Positions 1-5,191 of a stretch of 6,792 nucleotides of DNA are shown here, piece by piece (position 1 is the first letter of the stretch; each line of letters starts with the position of its first letter). Below the pieces are notes generated by a model. The model saw nothing but the letters and a program-made list of their open reading frames with translations, was not told where the DNA came from and ran no database searches. The stretch is from assembly GCA_027040785.1 (NCBI GenBank), contig JALULG010000198.1:1-6792 (forward strand), given 5' to 3'. Source of the DNA: a bacterium (GTDB lineage: Bacteria; Patescibacteriota; Patescibacteriia; JAACEG01). Both the position numbers and the translations under genes were made by a program.

Positions 1-125
1 ATTTAGATATGTATTCTCTTGAAGAAATAATTGATTTAATCAAAAAAATAAAAAAATCAAAAGAATTTTTAAGAAAGAATGCTAATCCTCAATTAGTATT
101 GGAAACTTTAATTTTGAAATTTTAA
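1..125 (+). CDS. C-terminal fragment of a DNA polymerase III delta'-like (clamp-loader) protein
   Basis: Only the last 40 codons are present (first whole codon at position 3, TAA at 123-125); the gene begins before the window. The visible tail is a lysine-rich amphipathic helix followed by NANPQLVLETLILKF. The pattern N-x-NPxL-x-LExLLL at the extreme C-terminus is typical of bacterial delta' (HolB) and DnaX-type clamp-loader subunits, where it lies in the C-terminal helical collar domain that oligomerises the loader. The AAA+ region is outside the window, so Walker motifs cannot be checked. The stop lies 4 nt before the next start, so the gene is probably co-transcribed with the lipoprotein gene. 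The assignment rests on this short motif alone. Delta' is the best guess because DnaX usually carries a longer C-terminal extension. Confidence 0.55.
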   Translation, partial: LDMYSLEEIIDLIKKIKKSKEFLRKNANPQLVLETLILKF

Positions 126-129
126 TACT

Positions 130-1203
130 ATGAAGAAAAAAATTATTATTTTATTTTTTCTAATCCCTTTGCTTTTGAGTGGTTGCAGTATGGGCTTTGA
201 AAAAAAGAAACCTAAAATTAAGCCGGATGCCGGTATCTGGAAAAGTACGGATAGCGGAGAAACCTGGAAACAGCAAGTGGCTGTCCCAACTATTTCCGGA
301 AAACCGGGAAGTATTGGCAGGGCTAGTGTTTTAGTAATGGAAATGGATCCTCAGGACAACAAAGCCATTTATATCGGGACTGAAAGAAGCGGTATTTATT
401 ATACTTATGACGGCGCTATCACTTGGAATAAAATGAAAGCTTTTCCTAACGGAAGAGTTAATTCCATTCAGGTTGATCCGAAAAATAAATGCGTTATTTA
501 CGCCACTTATAAAAATACGGTAATGAAAACTTCTGATTGCGGGCGTAATTGGGAAACGGTATTTGTTGATAATAACCCCGGTGTTACCGTTAATGCAATT
601 TTAATTGATTTTTATAACAATAATATTGTTTATATTTCTACTTCCGAAGGGGTTATTCATAAAAGTTTTGATTATGGAACGACTTGGAGTACGCCTTTTA
701 ATCCAATAAATGTTAATGTGGTTAAATTTTTAATGTCACCCCATGATTCCCGGATTATTTATGTCGCCACTTCTAAAAAAGGAATTTACAAAAGTGAAGA
801 TGGGGGAGAAACTTGGATTTCTTTAAGTGATTCTTTAAAAGATTATCCCGGTTATAATAATTATCGAGACTTGGTTTTTAATCCGTCCAGAAAAAACAGT
901 TTGATTTTGGTTTCCGCTTATGGTTTACTCAAAACAAACGATGGTGGTGAGACTTGGGAGCCAATTCCATTGTTAACCGCTCATAATAAAGCTGATATCA
1001 GAACGGTGGCGATTGATCCTTGGGACGAAAATATAATATATTATGCAACCAAAACGATTTTTTATAAAACAATTAACGGTGGCAGTGATTGGAAAACAAA
1101 AAAACTTTTTTCCACTAAGATTCCGACAAAAATGTTGGTTGATCCAAAGGAAAAAGGGGTAGTTTATATGTCTTTTAATTATCCGCCACCACCTAAAAAA
1201 TAA
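130..1203 (+). CDS. Lipoprotein with seven Asp-box repeats, predicted seven-bladed beta-propeller (Ycf48/HCF136- or sialidase/VPS10-like)
   Basis: The protein is 357 aa. Residues 1-18 form a lipoprotein signal peptide (MKKK, a hydrophobic core, lipobox LSGC), with Cys19 as the predicted lipidated residue, so the mature protein should be anchored on the outer face of the cytoplasmic membrane. Residues 20-33 are a charged linker. Residues 35-350 hold seven Asp boxes (S/T-x-D-x-G-x-T-W pattern) whose tryptophans are W46, W99, W141, W186, W229, W276 and W321. They alternate with seven strands of the form DPxxxxxIYxAT (near residues 73, 116, 160, 204, 251, 296 and 338). This periodicity of about 45 residues predicts a seven-bladed propeller. 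Asp-box propellers include sialidases, VPS10/sortilin and the photosystem II assembly factor Ycf48/HCF136. No sialidase catalytic set is recognisable, so a binding or assembly role is more likely than hydrolysis. The tail is PPPPKK. The start has no Shine-Dalgarno sequence but gives a perfect signal peptide. The specific function is unknown. Confidence 0.85.
   Translation: MKKKIIILFFLIPLLLSGCSMGFEKKKPKIKPDAGIWKSTDSGETWKQQVAVPTISGKPGSIGRASVLVMEMDPQDNKAIYIGTERSGIYYTYDGAITWNKMKAFPNGRVNSIQVDPKNKCVIYATYKNTVMKTSDCGRNWETVFVDNNPGVTVNAILIDFYNNNIVYISTSEGVIHKSFDYGTTWSTPFNPINVNVVKFLMSPHDSRIIYVATSKKGIYKSEDGGETWISLSDSLKDYPGYNNYRDLVFNPSRKNSLILVSAYGLLKTNDGGETWEPIPLLTAHNKADIRTVAIDPWDENIIYYATKTIFYKTINGGSDWKTKKLFSTKIPTKMLVDPKEKGVVYMSFNYPPPPKK
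232..1179 (+). repeat. Seven degenerate Asp-box/beta-strand modules within the lipoprotein gene
   Basis: Seven consecutive coding modules, each 42-53 codons, are measured between the Asp-box tryptophans (gaps 53, 42, 45, 43, 47 and 45). The boxes read STDSGETW, TYDGAITW, TSDCGRNW, SFDYGTTW, SEDGGETW, TNDGGETW and TINGGSDW. Boxes 1, 5 and 6 are closest to consensus; box 7 has lost the Asp (N316) and the Thr (D320). DNA identity between modules is low, so the repeat is old and maintained at the protein level. The first box precedes the first DP-strand and the last DP-strand follows the last box, so the two ends probably close the ring by pairing N- and C-terminal strands. Confidence 0.8.
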
Positions 1204-1218
1204 TTTAATTTTAATTTT

Positions 1219-1767
1219 ATGGTAATTGAAAAATATAAAGAAAAATTTAATCAAGAAATTGAAAAATTAAAAAAAGAATTAAGTAAAATTAGAACCGGAA
1301 GAGCAAGCTCCGCTTTATTGGAAAGTATTTTTGTGGAAGCTTATGGAGTTAAAACTCCTATTCTGCAATTGGCAAATATTAGTATTCCGGAGCCAAGAGT
1401 AATGGTAATACAACCTTGGGATAAAAGCATTGTAAAAGATATGGAAAAAGCAATTTCAATTTCAGATTTGGGAGCTAGTGTAAAAAACGAAGGAGATATT
1501 TTGAGAGTTATTTTACCGGATTTAACCGAGGAGAGCAGAAAAAAACTTGTTAAACTTGTTGGTGAAAGAATGGAAAAAACAAGAATTGCTTTGAGGTTGA
1601 TAAGAGATGAGGCAAAAGAAGAAATAAAAAAAATGGAATCCGCCAAAGAAATTACCGAAGATGATAAATATTCTTTGATTGAAGAACTGGACAAAACCAT
1701 TAAAGAGTTTAATGCAAAAATTGAAGAAATCGGTAAAAAAAAGGAAGAGGAAATAATGACAGTTTAA
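1219..1767 (+). CDS. frr: Ribosome recycling factor
   Basis: At 182 aa the protein matches the usual length of about 185 aa. RRF acts in the cytoplasm with EF-G to split post-termination ribosomes into subunits and free mRNA and tRNA. Domain I, the tRNA-like three-helix bundle, is formed by residues 1-30 and about 105-182. It contains the signature KIRTGRAS (residues 23-30), PDLTEESRKKLVK (100-112) and the helix TRIALRLIRDEAK (121-133); R126 and R129 align with the conserved arginines of the E. coli VRNVRRD segment. Domain II, a small beta/alpha domain, spans about 31-104 and includes the conserved IPEPRVMVIQPWDK (56-69). The start is 15 nt after the lipoprotein stop, in an A/T-only leader without Shine-Dalgarno. 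The next gene, rseP, follows after 17 nt. In many bacteria frr sits behind pyrH and ahead of uppS-cdsA-dxr-rseP; here those neighbours are absent. Confidence 0.97.
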   Translation: MVIEKYKEKFNQEIEKLKKELSKIRTGRASSALLESIFVEAYGVKTPILQLANISIPEPRVMVIQPWDKSIVKDMEKAISISDLGASVKNEGDILRVILPDLTEESRKKLVKLVGERMEKTRIALRLIRDEAKEEIKKMESAKEITEDDKYSLIEELDKTIKEFNAKIEEIGKKKEEEIMTV

Positions 1768-1784
1768 TTATTTAAAATTTTTTT

Positions 1785-2954
1785 ATGTTAACAGTAGTTA
1801 TATTTTTATTAATATTGAGTATTTTGGTTTTTGTTCACGAACTGGGTCATTTTGTAGTGGCGAGAAAAATGGGAACCAAAGTTTATGAATTTGGGATCGG
1901 TTTTCCGCCTCGGGCAATTGCTTTTTATAAAAACAAAGAAGGAAAATTGCTTAGATTTAGAAAAGGACAAAAAGTTGAGGAATTGCCTAATACGCTTTAT
2001 TCTTTAAATTGGATTCCTCTGGGAGGTTTTGTTCGAATAAAAGGAGAAGATGGTGAGGTTAAAGATAATGATCCGGATAATTTTCTTAATAAAAAGATTT
2101 GGCAAAAAACTTTTATTTTGGCGGCCGGAGTAACTATGAATTTTCTATTGGCCGGATTTTTATTGTCTATCGGTTTTATGATCGGACTTCCTCAGGCGGT
2201 TAGTTCTTCAAATAATAATTTTATTGTTAAAAATCCTCAAATTCAAATTTATGAAGTAAAAAAGGACAGTCCCGCAAGCAAGGCCGGATTAAAAGAAGGA
2301 GATATAGTGGAAAGAGTAGATGGTTATAAGTTTGATAATATAGAAAAACTCAGTGATTATATTTCCAAAAAAGATGGTCAGGAAGTTAACCTTGTAATTA
2401 AAAGAGGAAAAGAAAGGGAGGAGAAAAAAATTGTTCCAATAAACGATGAAAAAATCGGTAGAGCTTTGTTGGGGGTTAGCCTGATGAAAACCGGTTTGGT
2501 TTCTTATCCTTGGTATCAGGCGATTTATATGGGGTTTTTAACGGCTCTGAAATTAACAGTATTGATTTTAAAAACTTTTTATGGAATGTTAGTTGATTTG
2601 ATAAGAGGTGTAAAAGTAAAAGCCGATGTAGCCGGTCCGGTCGGCATTGCTGTTTTGACAGGTCAGATGGTAAAATTAGGGTTTATTTATGTTTTACAAT
2701 TTACCGCTCTTTTATCGCTCAATTTGGCAATAATAAATTTTTTGCCGATTCCGGCTTTGGATGGGGGTAAGGTTTTATTTTTGATTATTGAAAAGTTAAG
2801 AGGTCGTCCTATGAATGTAAAAATTGAAAATATGATTCATACTGCCGGTTTTGCGATTTTAATGCTTTTGGTTGTAGTAGTAACTTTTTATGATTTAGCA
2901 AAATTTAAAACGGTTTTTATCGGCTTATGGGGGAAGATAAGCGGTTTTTTCTAA
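1785..2954 (+). CDS. rseP: RseP/RasP-type site-2 intramembrane zinc metalloprotease (M50B)
   Basis: The protein is 389 aa. Family members cut transmembrane segments within the membrane, classically anti-sigma factors after a first external cut, or remnant signal peptides. The zinc motif HELGH (residues 18-22) lies in the first membrane helix. The third-ligand motif NFLPIPALDGG (318-328, ligand D326) lies near the C-terminus. Between them are the membrane-associated segment around IPLGGFVRIKGE (77-88), a second helix (about 109-134), a single PDZ domain (about 150-218, with SPASKAGLKEGDIV at 162-175), a helix near 245-270 and the conserved AGPVGI (283-288). The last helix is about 352-370. One PDZ domain resembles B. 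subtilis RasP rather than E. coli RseP, which has two. All catalytic residues are present, so it should be active. The substrate is unknown, and no sigma/anti-sigma pair is in the window. The start has no Shine-Dalgarno sequence but places HExxH correctly at the N-terminus. Confidence 0.96.
   Translation: MLTVVIFLLILSILVFVHELGHFVVARKMGTKVYEFGIGFPPRAIAFYKNKEGKLLRFRKGQKVEELPNTLYSLNWIPLGGFVRIKGEDGEVKDNDPDNFLNKKIWQKTFILAAGVTMNFLLAGFLLSIGFMIGLPQAVSSSNNNFIVKNPQIQIYEVKKDSPASKAGLKEGDIVERVDGYKFDNIEKLSDYISKKDGQEVNLVIKRGKEREEKKIVPINDEKIGRALLGVSLMKTGLVSYPWYQAIYMGFLTALKLTVLILKTFYGMLVDLIRGVKVKADVAGPVGIAVLTGQMVKLGFIYVLQFTALLSLNLAIINFLPIPALDGGKVLFLIIEKLRGRPMNVKIENMIHTAGFAILMLLVVVVTFYDLAKFKTVFIGLWGKISGFF
2923..2950 (+). 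terminator. Weak terminator-like hairpin at the end of rseP
   Basis: GCTTAT (2923-2928) pairs with ATAAGC (2937-2942) around an 8-nt G-rich loop; GG and six T residues (2945-2950) follow, ending just before the rseP stop codon. The stem is only 6 bp with two GC pairs, so it would at best end transcription partially. Its placement at a gene end is the main argument in its favour. It overlaps the last coding codons, so the match may be chance. Confidence 0.25.
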
Positions 2955-2975
2955 AAAATAATTAAATATAAACTT

Positions 2976-3926
2976 ATGTCAGAAGAAAATCATTCAGCAA
3001 AATTCGCTTTTTATTATTTATTGTCCTTAGTGGCCTTGCTTTTTATGGCCATTGGCAGTGGTTTGATATTATTTCAAATTATCAATAAAAATATTATTGA
3101 TTTAGTCAGTGATACTTATTATCGGGGAAGATATTCCGGTTCCGCTCTCAGGTTTGGACTTTCGTCTTTGATAGTGGCTACCCCGATTTATTATTTTTTA
3201 GCCATTCAAATTCAAAAAAATTTATATAAAGGAACTTTAAAAAATGACTCCGGTGTTAGGAAATGGCTCAGCTATTTTGTTTTGTTGGTTTCCTCTGTGG
3301 TAATGATTGCTTGGTTTGTTTCTATTATTAATTCTTTTTTAAGTGGGGAATTGACTTTAAAAGTAATTTTAAAATTTTTCAGTATCCTTTTGATCAGTGG
3401 TTTGATTTTTGGTTTTTATTTATATGATTTAAAACGAAAAGAAGTACTTGGTGTTAAAGATAAACTGGTTAAATTCTATTTTATCGGTACGTTATTGATT
3501 GTTTTAATAATTTTTATATCTGGTTTTGTTTTTGTTGAGTCTCCTTTTCAGGTCAGAAATAGAAAATTTGATCAAAAATTAATTAGTAAATTTTCAAAAA
3601 TTAATAATAATATTCGAAGTTATTATTTAAGTAATCACAGATTGCCGAATACCTTGGAAGAGTTAAGGAATTATTATCCAAATCTCAAAGAAAATGATTT
3701 TAAAAATATCAAAACCGGAAAGAAAATTGAATATAAGGTTTTAGGCAAGTATAATTATGAATTATGCTCTGATTTTTTAACTTCAAATTTAAATGATTCA
3801 GATTCGCCCAATAGTTTTTATCTGGATGGTAATTGGCCTCATGATAAGGGTTACCAATGTATTAAAAAAAATATAGAAAAACATAATTTAAATGAGCTTA
3901 ATATCAATCCCAAATATTCGGAATAA
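2976..3926 (+). CDS. Membrane protein with DUF5671-like domain and pseudopilin-like C-terminal ectodomain
   Basis: The protein is 316 aa. The N-terminal half carries five predicted membrane helices (about residues 9-36, 56-78, 97-122, 128-150 and 166-188) and resembles the DUF5671 family often seen in Patescibacteria; that match is from memory. Residues 189-316 form a soluble domain that resembles the C-terminal part of type IV pilin/GspG pseudopilins: an amphipathic helix (KISKINNNIRSYYLSNHR-like, about 199-222), then LPNTLEEL (223-230), an ND..TGKKIEYKVLGKYNYELC stretch (about 240-264) and a closing NWPHDKGYQC (286-295). C264 and C295 could form a disulfide. There is no prepilin signal at its N-terminus, so it is probably not assembled as a pilin. 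Helix count and charge place this domain outside the membrane if the N-terminus is cytoplasmic. The gene lies 21 nt after rseP and 14 nt before the permease pair. Function is unknown. Confidence 0.75.
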   Translation: MSEENHSAKFAFYYLLSLVALLFMAIGSGLILFQIINKNIIDLVSDTYYRGRYSGSALRFGLSSLIVATPIYYFLAIQIQKNLYKGTLKNDSGVRKWLSYFVLLVSSVVMIAWFVSIINSFLSGELTLKVILKFFSILLISGLIFGFYLYDLKRKEVLGVKDKLVKFYFIGTLLIVLIIFISGFVFVESPFQVRNRKFDQKLISKFSKINNNIRSYYLSNHRLPNTLEELRNYYPNLKENDFKNIKTGKKIEYKVLGKYNYELCSDFLTSNLNDSDSPNSFYLDGNWPHDKGYQCIKKNIEKHNLNELNINPKYSE

Positions 3927-3940
3927 AAAACAAGAAAAGG

Positions 3941-5191
3941 ATGATTCTTTATAAATACAAACAATTTTTTTTAATATCTTTTAAAAGGCTTCTTAACAAT
4001 AAATTAAGAAGCTTTTTGACAATGTTGGGAATAATTATCGGGGTTTCGGCGGTTATCATTATTATGTCTCTCGGCGCCGGCGCGCAAAGTTTAATTTTGG
4101 GACAAGTAAAAAGTTTGGGAACAAATATTATCGGGGTAATGCCGGGTAAATCGGAAAAAAACGCTCCTCCGGCGGCGGCCATGGGGGTGGTAGTGACCAC
4201 CTTAACTTATGATGATGCTATGGCAATAAAAAAGATTCCTCATATTAGCGGAGTGGTTGCTTACAGTAAGGGGGTTGCTAATGTTTCTTACGGGAAGAAT
4301 AATTTTGAAACTAATATTTCAGGGACAACGGCCGATCATTTGTTTGTTGAAGATTCGGAAATGTTAACGGGGCGTTTTTTTAATAAAAAAGAAGAAACAA
4401 ATTTAGCCAGAGTAGCTGTTTTGGGGTATGGAGTTAAGAAAGATTTGTTTGGAGCTACTGATCCGATTGGAAAAAAAATTAAAATAAAAAATTTAAAATT
4501 TGAAGTTATCGGCGTAACCAAAGAAAAAGGAAAAGTGGCTTTTCAGGATTATGATAATCAGATTTTTATACCTATTATTACAATGCAGAAATCTATTTTA
4601 GGTGTTAATCATATTGGCTTATTAAGAGCGAAGGTTGATCAAAAAGAAAATATTTTGTTTGCAATGGAAGAAGTAAGAAGTGTTTTAAGACAAAGGCATC
4701 ATATTAAAGATAAAAGCGGGGATAATGATGATTTTACGGTTAGAAGCAGTGATGAAGCTTTAGAAATTATTAGTGTTGTAACAAATAGTTTGAATTATTT
4801 TTTGGGAGCGATGGCCGCTTTAAGTTTATTGGTTGGGGGAATCGGTATAATGAATATTATGATAATTTCCGTTAATGAAAGAACTCGTGAGATTGGATTA
4901 AGAAAAGCGGTTGGAGCAAAAAATATAAATATTTTAAGTGAATTTTTGGTAGAATCTGTTTTTTTAACATTAATTGGCGGGCTGGTGGGGGTTTTGTTGG
5001 GGATTGTTATTTCTTTTATGATTTTTTTTGTTATAAATAAGTTAGGGTATGATGATTGGCAATTTATTGTTTCACCAATTTCAATTATAGTCGCTTTATT
5101 GGTTTCGGGAACAATAGGGTTTTTATTTGGCTTATATCCGGCTAAAAAAGCGTCTAAATTATCGCCAATGGAGGCATTAAGGTATGAGTAA
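3941..5191 (+). CDS. MacB/FtsX-family ABC transporter permease (first of a tandem pair)
   Basis: The protein is 416 aa. Topology is typical of MacB/LolC-type permeases: a short amphipathic N-terminus, TM1 (about 24-46, in the hallmark NKLRSFLTMLGIIIGVSAVI), a large extracytoplasmic MacB-like domain (about 47-283), then TM2 (285-310), TM3 (335-365) and TM4 (378-400). The cytoplasmic coupling segment VNERTREIGLRKAVGAK (311-327) is the signature that contacts the ATPase. The ectodomain has VAVLGYGVKKDLFGATDPIGKKI (158-180) and FEVIGV (187-192), as in the family. There is no ATPase domain, unlike true MacB, so a separate LolD/MacB-type ATPase is needed and is not in the window. These transporters are mechanotransmitters that act on lipoproteins, peptides or antimicrobials; the substrate here is unknown. 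The start gives the canonical N-terminus; AGG directly abuts the ATG and is too close to act as a normal Shine-Dalgarno. The stop overlaps the next gene. Confidence 0.93.
   Translation: MILYKYKQFFLISFKRLLNNKLRSFLTMLGIIIGVSAVIIIMSLGAGAQSLILGQVKSLGTNIIGVMPGKSEKNAPPAAAMGVVVTTLTYDDAMAIKKIPHISGVVAYSKGVANVSYGKNNFETNISGTTADHLFVEDSEMLTGRFFNKKEETNLARVAVLGYGVKKDLFGATDPIGKKIKIKNLKFEVIGVTKEKGKVAFQDYDNQIFIPIITMQKSILGVNHIGLLRAKVDQKENILFAMEEVRSVLRQRHHIKDKSGDNDDFTVRSSDEALEIISVVTNSLNYFLGAMAALSLLVGGIGIMNIMIISVNERTREIGLRKAVGAKNINILSEFLVESVFLTLIGGLVGVLLGIVISFMIFFVINKLGYDDWQFIVSPISIIVALLVSGTIGFLFGLYPAKKASKLSPMEALRYE
3983..4017 (+). terminator. Intragenic hairpin plus T-run at codons 15-26 of the first permease; possible attenuator
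   Basis: GCTTCTTAA (3988-3996) and TTAAGAAGC (4004-4012) form a perfect 9-bp stem around a 7-nt loop (CAATAAA). A G-T pair and four A-T pairs extend it to 14 bp (3983-4017), and TTTTT (4013-4017) follows the GC-containing core, as in an intrinsic terminator. An A-run on the other side makes it look bidirectional. It lies 42 nt into an otherwise well-formed coding sequence (KRLLNNKLRSFL), so if it acts it would be as an attenuator or RNA structure, not as a full stop. It may also be chance. Confidence 0.35.
5170..5174 (+). promoter_or_regulatory. Shine-Dalgarno GGAGG for the second permease
   Basis: A perfect GGAGG ends 9 nt before the ATG at 5184, inside the last codons of the upstream permease. 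It supports 5184 over the in-frame ATG at 5193, which would leave an 18-nt spacer. It is the only clear Shine-Dalgarno sequence in the window. Because it encodes part of the conserved SPMEAL tail, a coding coincidence cannot be excluded. Confidence 0.5.

Noticed and set aside
99..130. Possible promoter (TTGGAA, then an A/T-rich -10-like stretch) ahead of the lipoprotein
   Set aside because: The match is weak, overlaps the upstream coding sequence and would place the transcription start at or after the ATG. In DNA this AT-rich such matches are expected by chance.
130..1203. Sialidase or other glycosyl hydrolase function for the Asp-box protein
   Set aside because: Asp boxes are structural and occur in many non-enzymatic propellers. 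I could not find the arginine triad or RIP motif expected of sialidases.
973..1254. 93-codon minus-strand open frame across the lipoprotein/frr junction
   Set aside because: Its Phe/Ile-rich, low-complexity product mirrors the A-rich coding strand. There is no start signal or domain, and it conflicts with two real genes.
1341..1700. 119-codon open frame on the minus strand inside frr
   Set aside because: It lies wholly within a confidently identified gene, encodes a Ser/Ile/Phe-rich sequence typical of antisense translation of AT-rich coding DNA, and has no recognisable motif.
2976..3926. True type IV pilin or pseudopilin
   Set aside because: There is no prepilin peptidase motif or single N-terminal helix; five membrane helices precede the pilin-like domain.
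4016..4037. Perfect TTGACA (4016-4021) as a -35 box with TAATTA downstream
   Set aside because: The spacer is only about 10 nt and nothing like a -10 box lies at 16-18 nt. The hexamer spans conserved permease codons.
3949..4200. 83-codon minus-strand open frame at the start of the first permease
   Set aside because: It is an antisense shadow of a conserved permease N-terminus. Its Pro/Ala-rich part reflects the local GC-rich patch.
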